A stretch of DNA of 64,000 bases, from NCBI RefSeq assembly GCF_013155545.1, contig NZ_JABJVV010000006.1, positions 1-64,000 of the forward strand, read 5' to 3'. A model generated the notes under the pieces. That model had not been told where the DNA came from. It did not search any database and worked only from the letters and a program-made list of their open reading frames with translations. Both the position numbers and the translations under genes were made by a program. Below are positions 23,301 to 32,043 of this stretch, piece after piece (within the stretch, counting starts at the first letter, position 1; each line of letters begins with the position of its first letter). This stretch comes from Caenimonas soli (GTDB lineage: Bacteria; Pseudomonadota; Gammaproteobacteria; Burkholderiales; Burkholderiaceae_C).

Positions 23301-24968
23301 TCACGCCGGGGCCCGCCCGTGTTTCCCCGGATGGACCCGCAGGCGTTCGATGTCGATGGCCACGGCCTCCGCCACTCGGATGCCATCCACCCCCGCCGAC
23401 AGGATTCCGCCCGCATAGCTGGCGCCTTCACCGGCCGGGTAGAGGCCGCGCACATTCAGGCTCTGGTAGTCGTCGCCGCGGGTGATCTTCAGCGGCGAGG
23501 AGGTGCGCGTCTCCACGCCCGTCAGCACGGCGTCGGGCATGTCGAAGCCCTTGATCTTGCGCCCGAACGCGGGCAGGGCTTCGCGCAGTGCCTCGATGGC
23601 ATAGCCGGGCAGGGCGCCATGCAGGTCGCCCAGCTTCACGCCCGGCTTGTACGAGGGTTCGACGCTCCCTAGCTGCGTGGACGGCCGCCCGGCCAGGAAA
23701 TCGCCCACCAGCTGGCCCGGCGCCTCATAGGTGCCGCCGCCCAGGACGAAGGCGTTCGATTCCAGCTGCCGCTGCAGGGCGACGCCCGCCAGCGGCCCGC
23801 CCGGGTAGTCGCGCGGGTCGATCCCCACCACCATGCCGGCGTTGGCGTTGCGCTCGTTGCGCGAGTACTGGCTCATGCCGTTGGTGACCACGCGTTGCGG
23901 CTCGGACGTGGCGGCCACCACGGTGCCGCCGGGGCACATGCAGAAGCTGTACACCGAGCGGCCGTTGCCGGCGTGGTGCACCAGCCGGTAGTCGGCGGCG
24001 CCCAGCAGCGGATGGCCGGCATGGCGGCCCCAGCGCGCGCGGTCGATCACGCCCTGCGGGTGCTCGATGCGAAAGCCGATGGAGAAGGGCTTGGCCTCCA
24101 GGAACACGCCGCGCTCGTGCAGCATCTCGAAGGTATCGCGCGAGCTGTGGCCCAGTGCCAGCACCAGGTGGTCGGCGCGCATCTCGCTGCTCTGGCCGTT
24201 GGCCTGGTTCAGCACCGTGAGGCCGCGCAGCTGGCCGTCCTCGATCAAAAGGTCCGTGACGCGCTGCTGGAAACGGATCTCGCCGCCCATGGCGATGATC
24301 TGCTCGCGCATGTTCTCCACCACCTTCACCAGCTTGAAGGTGCCGATGTGGGGGTGGGCGACGTAGAGGATTTCGGCGGGCGCGCCGGCCTTGACGAATT
24401 CGCTCATCACCTTGCGGCCCAGGTGCCGCGGATCCTTGATCTGGCTGTAGAGCTTGCCGTCGGAAAAGGTGCCGGCCCCGCCTTCGCCGAACTGCACGTT
24501 GCTTTCGGGATTGAGGACGTTCTTGCGCCACAGTCCCCAGGTGTCCTTGGTGCGCTCGCGCACCGGCTTGCCGCGCTCCAGCACGATGGGGCGCAGGCCC
24601 ATCTGGGCCAGCGCCAGCGCGGCGAAGATGCCGCAGGGCCCGAAACCCACCACCACCGGCCGCATCGGCACGGTGGGCGGCGGCTGCACCGGCGGTTGCC
24701 ACACCATGTCGGGCGTGGGCGCTATATGCGGGTGGCTGGCCAATCCGGCGAGGATTTCGGCTTCGCGCGCCGGGTCGGCGAGCGTGACGTCGACGATGTA
24801 CACCGCGGAGAGGATCGGCTTGCGCGCATCGAAGCTGCGCTTGAAGACTTCGACCCCGGCGATGTCGGCGGCGTCCAGGCCCAGCAGCCGCCGGGCCGCC
24901 GCGAACAGCGTGGCTTCGGGTTGCTCCGCCTCGGGGAGGGTGAGCTTGATTTCGGAGAGTCTGATCAT
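23301..24968 (-). CDS. FAD-dependent dehydrogenase (COG2509 type)
   Basis: A 555-residue flavoprotein of the uncharacterised COG2509 oxidoreductase group. It has an N-terminal domain of about 105 residues, then the FAD-binding Rossmann motif VVVGFGPCGIFAALALAQMG (residues about 107-126), a second diagnostic stretch NVQFGEGGAGTFSDGKL, and a C-terminal flavin-contact GLYPAGEGASYAGGILSAGVDG. The length is normal for the group. The substrate and electron acceptor are unknown. Transcribed leftward, it is divergent from rnpB, sharing a roughly 50-bp promoter region. There is no signal peptide, so it is cytosolic. Confidence 0.85.
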   Translation of the reverse strand: MIRLSEIKLTLPEAEQPEATLFAAARRLLGLDAADIAGVEVFKRSFDARKPILSAVYIVDVTLADPAREAEILAGLASHPHIAPTPDMVWQPPVQPPPTVPMRPVVVGFGPCGIFAALALAQMGLRPIVLERGKPVRERTKDTWGLWRKNVLNPESNVQFGEGGAGTFSDGKLYSQIKDPRHLGRKVMSEFVKAGAPAEILYVAHPHIGTFKLVKVVENMREQIIAMGGEIRFQQRVTDLLIEDGQLRGLTVLNQANGQSSEMRADHLVLALGHSSRDTFEMLHERGVFLEAKPFSIGFRIEHPQGVIDRARWGRHAGHPLLGAADYRLVHHAGNGRSVYSFCMCPGGTVVAATSEPQRVVTNGMSQYSRNERNANAGMVVGIDPRDYPGGPLAGVALQRQLESNAFVLGGGTYEAPGQLVGDFLAGRPSTQLGSVEPSYKPGVKLGDLHGALPGYAIEALREALPAFGRKIKGFDMPDAVLTGVETRTSSPLKITRGDDYQSLNVRGLYPAGEGASYAGGILSAGVDGIRVAEAVAIDIERLRVHPGKHGRAPA

Positions 24969-25020
24969 GTCCTATGGCCCGTGTTCATCAGGCAAATGGG
25001 AGAGGGCGGATAATACCCTT

Positions 25021-25348
25021 GTGAAGCCCGCCAGACCGCCGCTGGTGCAATCTGGGAAACCAGGCACTGGAGGAACGTCCGGACTGCACAGGGCAGCGTA
25101 GCAGGTAACACCTGTCCACCGTGAGGTGAGGATCAGAGCAACAGAGACGAGCCGGTTTAGTCCGGGTGAAACGGGCAATCTCTACGCGCAGCAATACCAA
25201 ATAGGTGAACGTCGAGGCGGCCCGCCGAGTTCACGGGTAGGTAGCACCGAGCTGCTTGGCGACAAGCAGCCCAGATGAATGGCGGTCACGTCGGGCCTTC
25301 GCAAGAAGGACCAACGCCACAGAATCCGGCTTATCGGCGGACTTCACA
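25021..25348 (+). ncRNA. rnpB: RNase P RNA (bacterial type A)
   Basis: The catalytic RNA of RNase P, which matures tRNA 5' ends. The 5' strand GTGAAGCCCGCC pairs with the 3' strand GGCGGACTTCAC (helix P1). Conserved blocks are GAGGAACGTCCGGACT and CACAGGGCAG near the 5' end, GGTAACACCTG, CAACAGAGA, CCAAATAGG, and the 3' core ACAGAATCCGGCTTATCGG. The length is about 328 nt. A possible -10 box GATAAT lies at 25009-25014, and a run of T (25350-25356) follows the 3' end as a terminator. The downstream peptidase gene is convergent and ends 7 bp away. Confidence 0.95.
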
Positions 25349-25354
25349 CTTTTT

Positions 25355-26446
25355 TCAGCAGCCTTCGAGCCGGCCTTGCTTCAGCTGCCTTGCACGCAGC
25401 GCCGTTGCAGGGTGGCTGCTGAGCAGGCTGGCCACCGCACCGCCTTCTTCCGGTGCGGCCTTGTGCAGCTTGTCCATGGCCAGCAACAGGTCGGCCATGG
25501 GGTCCGTGGGCAGTTGGGCTTTGCGCATCAAGGCCACGGCAAAGCAATCGGCTTCGGTTTCGTGGCTGCGCCGATAAGCCAGTCCGGTGAGCAGCGAGCC
25601 GCCGATCGACACCAGGCTGGAAACGTCGCCCAAAGCCAGGCCCAGCCCCACGTTCAGGACCGCCTGCTCCACCACCATGCGCGTGGTGTGCCGGTGCACC
25701 ACATGGCCGATCTCGTGGGCCAGGACGCCCACCAGGGCGTCATCGCCCAGCCCTTGCGCGGCTGCGGCTTCCACCAGGCCGTCGGTCATCACGATGGCTC
25801 CGCCGGGCAGTGCAAAGGCGTTGGCGCCCAGGCCGGCACGGAACGACAGCGACAGGCGCGGCGTGTAGCCGCTGTAGCGCTGCAGGCGCGGCTCGAGCTG
25901 GCGCGCCAGGGCGTCGAAGCGCTCGCGCAGCTCGGTTTGGCGCGCCGCCGGAAGCTTGCTTGGCTTGAGCCAGGACTGGTCCAGGTCCTGCAAAGCGCGC
26001 TGGGACAGGGCGGTCTCCCATTCCAGCGGCACCTGGCGCGTGACCTGGGTCGCGGCCCAGGGCGTGCCCCAGCGGTAGAACGCCCCCAGCGCGGCGGCGG
26101 CGACGACCAGCACCGCCAGGAATACCGGCCAGCGGGTTTGCATGCGTTGCGCGAGCGCGGGCCTGTCGCCGGCCGCGGCCAGCGCCGCCTGCCAGCCGGC
26201 CACGTCATCGACCTCCAGGCTGCCATGCTCGCGCAGGTCGATGGCCACCGTACGCGGCGCCCGATTGGCACTCCATGACTCGGGCCAGCCCACCTGGGCG
26301 CTGCCCAACTCGAGCGTCCGCCCGGGAGGGGCGACCTCGTGCAGGCGCAGGGAGGGCCCTCGACTGGCGGCTTGCAGGCTGACCAGCACGCTGCGGGCCT
26401 GGCTGCTGTGCCCGTCGTACCAGCGGCCGCGGATGGGCTCGCTCAT
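25355..26446 (-). CDS. M48-family metallopeptidase, membrane anchored
   Basis: A 363-residue protein with three parts: a non-catalytic N-terminal region (residues 1-100), one transmembrane helix at about 107-124, and a C-terminal M48 peptidase domain. The zinc motif HEIGH is at 244-248 (AHEIGHVVHRHT). The third ligand is probably Glu in SHETEADCFAV. Conserved NAFALPGGAIVMTDGLV precedes the motif. The final SSHPATALRARQL matches the end of M48C proteases. It sits directly after a YjgN-like gene, a pairing I associate with beta-proteobacteria, so the two may act together. The 3' end is convergent with rnpB. Confidence 0.88.
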   Translation of the reverse strand: MSEPIRGRWYDGHSSQARSVLVSLQAASRGPSLRLHEVAPPGRTLELGSAQVGWPESWSANRAPRTVAIDLREHGSLEVDDVAGWQAALAAAGDRPALAQRMQTRWPVFLAVLVVAAAALGAFYRWGTPWAATQVTRQVPLEWETALSQRALQDLDQSWLKPSKLPAARQTELRERFDALARQLEPRLQRYSGYTPRLSLSFRAGLGANAFALPGGAIVMTDGLVEAAAAQGLGDDALVGVLAHEIGHVVHRHTTRMVVEQAVLNVGLGLALGDVSSLVSIGGSLLTGLAYRRSHETEADCFAVALMRKAQLPTDPMADLLLAMDKLHKAAPEEGGAVASLLSSHPATALRARQLKQGRLEGC

Positions 26447-26464
26447 GCCAGAAGGCCTACCGGG

Positions 26465-27709
26465 CTAGCCCACAAGGTCCAGCCCCACCGCATCGGCCAG
26501 CGCATCGCCCAGGCCGCCCTGTTGCCGCACCAGTTGGCCCACGAGCTGGTCGAGGCCGCCCTTGACATGCAAGGTGACGGATTCGGTCTTCATGCGGTAC
26601 TCGCTGACCATGGCAAACGGGCGGTAGAAACCCAGCGTGAGCAGCGTGAGGAACATGTTCATCACGCGCAGCCATACGAAGCGTCTGGTGCGCAGCTTGC
26701 ACTTGAACCGAGCCACGGTGCTGACGCCCACGTTGTTCCACACCAGCTGGAACATGCGCGCTTCGCGGTAGGCCCTTGCCGGGGCGGAGATCAGGAACAG
26801 GCCGAAGATGAAGGCAATGCCGCCCACTACAAAGGCAATGATGGTGCTGACGTGCATCGGCTTGCCGGAAATGCTTGCCAAGGTGCCCCCCACGGCGAGC
26901 CCGACGAGTACCGCGAACAGCAGCGCCCCGCCCAGGAACATGCCCAGGGCCGCGGCCCAGATGCGCACGAAATCGCGATAGGCCGGCTTCCAGCGGCCCG
27001 CCTGCGCACCGATATGCGCCTTGGTGACGAGCAGGCTCTTGTAGTTGAATTCCAGCCGGATGAGGCACAGCACACTGGCGATCAAGGCGCCCACGACCAG
27101 CAGCCAGGCCAGCGGCGGCACCTTGGGCAGCAGCCGCACCACCGCCGTGCCGCTCGCGGGTGCGGCGTCGGCCAAAACCGCGAACGCGGCGACCACGGCG
27201 ATCCAGACCAGCGCCAGCGCGAAAACGGGCCAGCTGGCCTTGTACACCTCGGCCCAGCTGGCGGCGAACTGCAGCCGCACACCGCGCCAGCGCGTGGCAC
27301 CCAGCCGAAAGCGCATGGCGCTGGCCCAGAAGTAGGGCGCCAGCGCGGCGCCGGCCAGCAGGAACAGCGAAACGGCGGCGTCCTGGCCGGTTTCCGCGGC
27401 AAGCTTGAATGCCACGTAGATCACCACCAGCAGCAGGAAGCCGAACACCATCTTGCGCTGCTGCGCCGTGAACTCCAGCGGGCTGTTGGCGACCAGGGTG
27501 TGGCTGTAGAAATATTGCGCCGTGCGCCGGCGTGCAAACGGGGTGTAGAAGCCCAGCGTGACGATGGTCAGCAGGAGATTGACGATCCAGACCCGGAAGA
27601 ATTCGCCTCCGGACCCGGAAAACTCCAGCGGGAAGGCCTCTATGTCCGGGCCCCCGCCGCGCGTGTCGATGCGGGTGATGGAGCCGAGTGGCGAACTGTC
27701 GGTGTTCAT
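26465..27709 (-). CDS. YjgN/DUF898 family membrane protein
   Basis: A 414-residue inner-membrane protein of the DUF898 (YjgN) family, function unknown. It has about eight to nine hydrophobic helices. The family repeat 'G..Y.PFA..R..QYF.S.' is seen twice: LTIVTLGFYTPFARRRTAQYFYSH (residues about 47-70) and LTLLTLGFYRPFAMVSEYRMKTES near the C-terminus. An N-terminal segment of about 25 residues precedes the first domain and contains FPLEFSGSGGEFF, also a family hallmark. The gene begins at ATG 27709 and is followed after 18 bp by the M48 peptidase gene, suggesting co-transcription. Confidence 0.87.
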   Translation of the reverse strand: MNTDSSPLGSITRIDTRGGGPDIEAFPLEFSGSGGEFFRVWIVNLLLTIVTLGFYTPFARRRTAQYFYSHTLVANSPLEFTAQQRKMVFGFLLLVVIYVAFKLAAETGQDAAVSLFLLAGAALAPYFWASAMRFRLGATRWRGVRLQFAASWAEVYKASWPVFALALVWIAVVAAFAVLADAAPASGTAVVRLLPKVPPLAWLLVVGALIASVLCLIRLEFNYKSLLVTKAHIGAQAGRWKPAYRDFVRIWAAALGMFLGGALLFAVLVGLAVGGTLASISGKPMHVSTIIAFVVGGIAFIFGLFLISAPARAYREARMFQLVWNNVGVSTVARFKCKLRTRRFVWLRVMNMFLTLLTLGFYRPFAMVSEYRMKTESVTLHVKGGLDQLVGQLVRQQGGLGDALADAVGLDLVG

Positions 27710-27753
27710 CTTCTACTTCCTCCTGCCGAGTGTGAAATCAGTGTAGCAGCGCG

Positions 27754-28461
27754 TTAGAACCGCTCGCCAGGCTGCAGGTAGCGCCATTGGCCCGGCGCCA
27801 GGCCGGCCATCGGCAGCCGCCCCAACCGGATGCGCTTGAGCGACGTGAGGCGCAGGCCCACCTGCTCGCACATCCAGGGAACCACGTACGGCGGTATGCC
27901 CTTCACGGCGAAGCGCAGGCGCTTCTCGCTTTGCCAGCTCGCCTTCACCGGTGGCAGGGGCCGGCCCTCGAAGGCCAGCCCGTGGCACAGCAAAGCCAGT
28001 CCGTCCGGCGCGATCTGCCCGGAGACCTCGGCCACCAATTCCTGTTCGATGTGCAGCGCGTCCTCGGTGAGCTTGCGCACGATGCGCCGATCCTGGCTGT
28101 ACACCGCCAGGCCGCTGGCCTGCGAAGGCAAGGGCACGAGGCTGGCCAGCTGCGCGAAATGGCGCTTCACGGTGCGGATGCCGGACGCATCGTCCTTGCT
28201 CCGGTTCGCCGGCACCAGCAGGCGCTGGTCTTCGTAGGCAATTCCAACAGGCTTGTGCAAAAGCAAGGTCACCGGTTCCAGGGCCGCTGTGTTGGCGCCC
28301 GGGTCCAACTCGACCTTCTGGTCGGTCACGCGAAAGTGGGGCTCCTCGACCACCACCCCATCGACCCGGACCCAGCCGCCCTCTATGTATTGCTCGGCCT
28401 CGCGGCGCGAGCACGGCACCATCGCCGCCACATGCTTGGCCAGCCGGATAGGTTCTGTCAT
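27754..28461 (-). CDS. RsuA/RluF-like pseudouridine synthase homologue, catalytic Asp not seen
   Basis: A 235-residue protein with an N-terminal S4 RNA-binding domain (KHVAAMVPCSRREAEQYIEGGWVRVDG, residues about 8-34) and a pseudouridine-synthase-type domain (LLLHKPVGIAYE). In the catalytic motif, normally RLDxxTxGL, this protein reads PLPSQASGL, so the invariant Asp is replaced (Pro at the aligned position). The rest of the fold is intact and it ends in conserved GLRLTSLKRIRLGRL and GQWRYLQPGE. It is either an inactive RNA-binding relative or uses another residue. The start is ATG 28461, overlapping the upstream Nudix-MBL gene by 4 bp. Confidence 0.75.
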   Translation of the reverse strand: MTEPIRLAKHVAAMVPCSRREAEQYIEGGWVRVDGVVVEEPHFRVTDQKVELDPGANTAALEPVTLLLHKPVGIAYEDQRLLVPANRSKDDASGIRTVKRHFAQLASLVPLPSQASGLAVYSQDRRIVRKLTEDALHIEQELVAEVSGQIAPDGLALLCHGLAFEGRPLPPVKASWQSEKRLRFAVKGIPPYVVPWMCEQVGLRLTSLKRIRLGRLPMAGLAPGQWRYLQPGERF

Positions 28462-30092
28462 TGCGCCAGGCCCAGGGCCTCGATGCGCTGCACGTGGGCC
28501 AGCAGCGAGCGCTGGGCCACCGGCCACATGCGCTGCGGCACGTCGTCATAGGCCAGCTCGACCCAGTCATCCAGCGTGCCCTGCGGCCGGGCCTGCATGG
28601 CGCCGATGATCTTGGCCTCGCGTTGCAGGCGGTGCGCCTTCAGGCGGGCGATGGCTTGCGGGGCAAAACCCAGCACGTAGCCGTGCGCCGGCATGATGAA
28701 CTCGATGCCGTGCGTTTCGCAGGCGGCCGAGAGCTTGTCGAGCGAGTCCAGGTAGGCCGTCATGTCGCCGTCCGGCGGATCGACCACCGTGGTGCTGCCG
28801 TTGAGCACGTGGTCGCCGGAGAACAGCAGGCCATCTTCCAGCAGCACCAGGCACAGGTGGTTCGCGGCGTGGCCGGGGGTATGGATTACCTTCAGGGTGT
28901 GGCGCAGCCCGCCGCCGTCGAGGACGAGTTCTTCGCCATCGACCAGCGCGCGGTCCGGTGTGAATTGGCTCGCCGTGCGGGCCGTAGGCGCCGAGGGCAG
29001 GCCCAGGATAGGCGGCTTGCCGGTGCACAGGGCCTGCAGCGGACGGGCCCCGGGCGAATGGTCAGGGTGCGAATGCGTGCAGACGATCATGCGGATGTTG
29101 CCGCCGGCGGCGCGCCAGAGGCGCTCCAGGTGTTCAGGCTCGTTGGGCCCCGGGTCGATGGCCAGGTACCCGGTGGCCGGGTCTCCGACGAGATAGCTGT
29201 TGGTGCCCGGCCCGGTCATTGCGCCGGGGTTGGGCGCCGTCAGCCGCATCACGTTCTTGAGCAACGGCACCGGCTGCTCGCACTGCCAGTCGAGGTGATG
29301 CACGATCTGCCCGTCGGGGCTGACGAGGGTCAGCTCGCCATAGGCCATCTCATGCTCCATGTAGCGCGCGTCGGCGCCCTTGAGCAGTCCGGCCCGCGGG
29401 CAACTGGTCCACAGCGGCTGGCCGCCGGCGCAGGCCTGGAGCACCGCTTGCACCCAATCGAATTTCGCCAGCCGCTCCAGCGTGCGGATGGTCGGGAAGA
29501 TCATGAAGAAGCTGCCGGCCGCGTGGCGTGCCAGCGCGTCGGCGGGCCGCACCCAGACCGGCTCGAACTGCTCGGCTTCGTCGGCGACCGGGCTTTGGCC
29601 CTCGGGCATGCGCGCCACCAGGAACGGCACGTCGAAACGGCGCGGCAGGTCGCGATCGGTGACCCAGTGCGCCAGCACGAACACCTGGTCGGCGGCCAGC
29701 ATCAGGCCCCGCTCACGGCACTGCTCGATCAGCGGCCGGGCGCGGTCCAATGCCGCGACATCCTGCGGATCGGCGGGCCGGCCGTCCGCGTGGCGGGCCA
29801 AGAGCACGCCCAGCTCTTCGAAGCTTTCGCGGATGGCGGCCACGGCCTGCGTCAGGCGCTGGCCTTCCTGGCCGGGCCGGTGCACGGCGATGTCGTGGAC
29901 CTGTGCGTCGGCGGCGTCGATCGTGCCGCCGGGAAAGACGTAGGCGCCCGGCGCGAAGCTGGCCGTGGGCGAACGGCGCGTCATCAGCACTTCGACGCCG
30001 TTCTCGGCGTCGCGCAGCAGCAGGACCGTCGCGGCCGGCCGCGGTAGCACGGGTTCGCGCTGGGCATGAAGGAATTGGGAGGAGCGGACCAT
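28458..30092 (-). CDS. Nudix hydrolase - metallo-beta-lactamase fold fusion protein
   Basis: A 544-residue two-domain hydrolase. Residues 15-245 are a Nudix domain: VFPGGTIDAAD (52-62), then a long insert, and RESFEELGVL (88-97), which completes a Nudix box with an expanded spacer as in NUDT19-like proteins. From about residue 290 is a metallo-beta-lactamase domain with GTNSYLVG, AIDPGPNE and the metal motif HSHPDHSPGA, then GHAANHLCLVL, SGDHVL and MPAHG supplying further ligands. Residues after 480 form a helical LACTB2-like tail. Likely roles are nucleotide/CoA hydrolysis for the first half and (ribo)nuclease or thioesterase for the second; both are inferred. It starts at ATG 30092; a longer frame upstream falls in repeat DNA. 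Confidence 0.85.
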   Translation of the reverse strand: MVRSSQFLHAQREPVLPRPAATVLLLRDAENGVEVLMTRRSPTASFAPGAYVFPGGTIDAADAQVHDIAVHRPGQEGQRLTQAVAAIRESFEELGVLLARHADGRPADPQDVAALDRARPLIEQCRERGLMLAADQVFVLAHWVTDRDLPRRFDVPFLVARMPEGQSPVADEAEQFEPVWVRPADALARHAAGSFFMIFPTIRTLERLAKFDWVQAVLQACAGGQPLWTSCPRAGLLKGADARYMEHEMAYGELTLVSPDGQIVHHLDWQCEQPVPLLKNVMRLTAPNPGAMTGPGTNSYLVGDPATGYLAIDPGPNEPEHLERLWRAAGGNIRMIVCTHSHPDHSPGARPLQALCTGKPPILGLPSAPTARTASQFTPDRALVDGEELVLDGGGLRHTLKVIHTPGHAANHLCLVLLEDGLLFSGDHVLNGSTTVVDPPDGDMTAYLDSLDKLSAACETHGIEFIMPAHGYVLGFAPQAIARLKAHRLQREAKIIGAMQARPQGTLDDWVELAYDDVPQRMWPVAQRSLLAHVQRIEALGLAQ

Positions 30093-30129
30093 GAACCAAT
30101 TATCAATGGGCCAGCGGTCGAGCGCCGTC

Positions 30130-30199
30130 GGGCCGCCCCAAGGCGCGAGGGGCCCCCTCGGGGGGCAGCGCAGCGGCATGCCGCAAGCGTGGGGGCGCC
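30130..30199 (-). repeat. GC-rich intergenic palindromic repeat, copy 1
   Basis: On the minus strand: GCCCCCACGCTTGCGG, then GCTGCGCTGCCCCCCGAGGGGGCC. The same motif recurs, on the plus strand, at 35973-36018. It lies between dapF and the Nudix-MBL gene, where both promoters should be. Repeats of this pattern are frequent between genes in Comamonadaceae, from memory. Confidence 0.6.
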
Positions 30200-30211
30200 A
30201 TAATCCGGTTC

Positions 30212-31081
30212 ATGCGCATCCGTTTCACGAAAATGCAGGGGGCCGGCAACGACTTCGTCGTGCTCGATGAAACCCGCGGCCCGCTCAACCTCACGCCGGG
30301 GCAATACCGCTTCCTGGCGGACCGGCACTACGGCGTGGGCGCCGACCAGGTGCTGTCGGTGCGGCCGTCGCCGGCGCAGGGAATCGATTTCGAGTACGTG
30401 ATCCACAACGCCGACGGCGGCGAGGTGGAGCAGTGCGGCAACGGCGCCCGCTGTTTCGTACGCTATGTGCGCGACAAAGGCCTCACTTCCCGCGACAGCG
30501 TCAAGGTGCGCACCGTGTCGGGCGTGATCGAGCCGCGCCTGAACCCCGACGGGCGCGTGACCGTGGATATGGGCCCGCCGGTGTTCGAGCCCGCGGCGAT
30601 CCCGTTCGATACCGCCGGACTGTCGCCCCAAGCCGACGGCCAATGGGAAAAGTGGCACCTGGCGCTCGGCACCAGCGCCGATTCCGCTATCATTTCTGTA
30701 GCTATCCTGTCGATGGGCAACCCCCATGCGGTGCAGGAAGTGCCTGATGTGGACGCGGCGCCGGTGCGCACGCGGGGGCCCTTGATCGAAAACCATCCGC
30801 GCTTTCCCAACCGGGTGAACGCCGGGTTCATGCAGATAACCAGCCGCTCCAGCATCCGCCTGCGGGTGTGGGAACGCGGCGCCGGCGAGACCCTGGCTTG
30901 CGGCACCGGGGCCTGCGCGGCGGTGGTGTCCGGCATCCGTCTGGGCCTCCTCGACGGCCGGGTGGACGTGGAAACGCGCGGCGGGATGCTGACGATAGAG
31001 TGGGCCGGCGGCAATTCCCCGGTGATGATGACCGGCCCGGCCGTCACCGTTTTCGAAGGCGAGATTGAGGTACCAGATTAG
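30212..31081 (+). CDS. dapF: Diaminopimelate epimerase
   Basis: A 289-residue enzyme that converts LL- to meso-diaminopimelate, the peptidoglycan and lysine precursor. The start [20 protein letters not shown] is invariant. The two catalytic cysteines are in CGNGARC (residues about 75-81) and [11 protein letters not shown]. It starts at ATG 30212. Its stop codon TAG uses the first G of the MITE-like element at 31081, so the final residue context was set by that insertion. It supplies meso-DAP to the MurE encoded at 45943. It forms the first gene of the dapF-DUF484-xerC unit. Confidence 0.95.
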   Translation: MRIRFTKMQGAGNDFVVLDETRGPLNLTPGQYRFLADRHYGVGADQVLSVRPSPAQGIDFEYVIHNADGGEVEQCGNGARCFVRYVRDKGLTSRDSVKVRTVSGVIEPRLNPDGRVTVDMGPPVFEPAAIPFDTAGLSPQADGQWEKWHLALGTSADSAIISVAILSMGNPHAVQEVPDVDAAPVRTRGPLIENHPRFPNRVNAGFMQITSRSSIRLRVWERGAGETLACGTGACAAVVSGIRLGLLDGRVDVETRGGMLTIEWAGGNSPVMMTGPAVTVFEGEIEVPD

Positions 31082-31347
31082 GGTCTGTTCACACTGTTTT
31101 TGCCAGATGCGTTGCGAGTCAAAAAGGTCATGCGCAAGGCGCGAAACGCGGGCCGGGGTCGGCCCCCGGCCGCGTTTCGCAACGCGGCGCATGGCCTTTT
31201 TGGCCGCAACCCGGAGGGAACGTGGTTAAAACCGCGCCACTCGTTGTTACGCTCCTAGCCAAGGCGGCCAGCCTTGGCGTCGTCGCGCGCCTAGATTGGC
31301 GCGGTTTTAACCACGTTCGCACTGGCAAAAACAGTGTGAACAGACCC
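31081..31347. mobile_element. MITE-like element with 25-bp perfect terminal inverted repeats
   Basis: Bases 31081-31105 are the exact reverse complement of 31323-31347 (GGGTCTGTTCACAC... on the left). TTA occurs directly on both sides (31078-31080 and 31348-31350), a possible target duplication. Inside are two large hairpins: one about 31111-31210 whose centre is GCGAAACGCGGGCCGGGG paired with its complement, and one with perfect 22-bp arms at 31218-31239 and 31297-31318 (GAACGTGG...). It contains no ORF, so it would need transposase from elsewhere. It separates dapF from the DUF484 gene and its right end abuts the latter's first ATG. Confidence 0.8.
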
Positions 31348-31349
31348 TT

Positions 31350-32042
31350 ATGAAAGCCGACGGCATGAACCCGATCACCGAAGATGACATCGCCAACTAC
31401 CTGGCGAACTCGCCCGATTTCTTCGCGCGTCATGCGCAGTTGCTGGCATCCGTCCAGCTCACCAGCCCGCACGGCAACCGCGCGGTCAGCCTGCAGGAGC
31501 GCCAGGCGGAGATGCTGCGCGAAAAAATCAAGGCGCTGGAGCACCGCGTGATGGACATGGTGCGCCACGGCAACGAGAACATGATCATCGCGGACCGCCT
31601 GCACCGCTGGGCGCGCGCCCTGTTCCAGGTGCAATCGGCGCGCGCCTTGCCGGCCACCATCGCCACCGAGATCCGCAGCCAGTTCATGGTGCCCCAGGTC
31701 GCCATCAAGGTCTGGGACGTGGCCAGCCGCTACGCCGAGGAAGCTTTCGCGCAGGGCGTGAGCGAGGACGCCAAGAGCTTCGCCTCGTCCCTCACCCAGC
31801 CGTACTGCGGCGTGAATTCCGGCTTCGAAGCCGTCAACTGGGTGGATGACACGGCCATGGCCATGTCGCTGGCGCTGATCCCCTTGCGCGATGGCGCCGC
31901 CAACAGCACGGGGCCGGCTTTCGGCATGCTGGTGCTGGCCTCGCCGGACCACCAGCGCTTCCAGAGCGGCATGGGAACCGATTTCCTGGAGCGCATCGCC
32001 GAGCTGGCGAGCGCCGCGCTGTCGAGGCTGCGCGCGGCTTAG
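31350..32042 (+). CDS. DUF484 family protein
   Basis: A 230-residue protein of the DUF484 (YigA) family, found between dapF and xerC in many proteobacteria; function unknown. The N-terminal part ITEDDIANYLANSPDFFARHAQLLASVQL and the helix QERQAEMLREKIKALEHRV (possible coiled coil) are typical. The C-terminal part is GAF-like, ending FLERIAELASAALSRL. Two starts compete: ATG 31350, formed at the edge of the MITE-like element, and ATG 31365 (MNPITEDD), which is better placed for the family N-terminus. The insertion removed the natural upstream region, so translation signals are uncertain. The stop at 32042 is one base from the xerC start. Confidence 0.85.
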   Translation: MKADGMNPITEDDIANYLANSPDFFARHAQLLASVQLTSPHGNRAVSLQERQAEMLREKIKALEHRVMDMVRHGNENMIIADRLHRWARALFQVQSARALPATIATEIRSQFMVPQVAIKVWDVASRYAEEAFAQGVSEDAKSFASSLTQPYCGVNSGFEAVNWVDDTAMAMSLALIPLRDGAANSTGPAFGMLVLASPDHQRFQSGMGTDFLERIAELASAALSRLRAA

Positions 32043-32043
32043 T

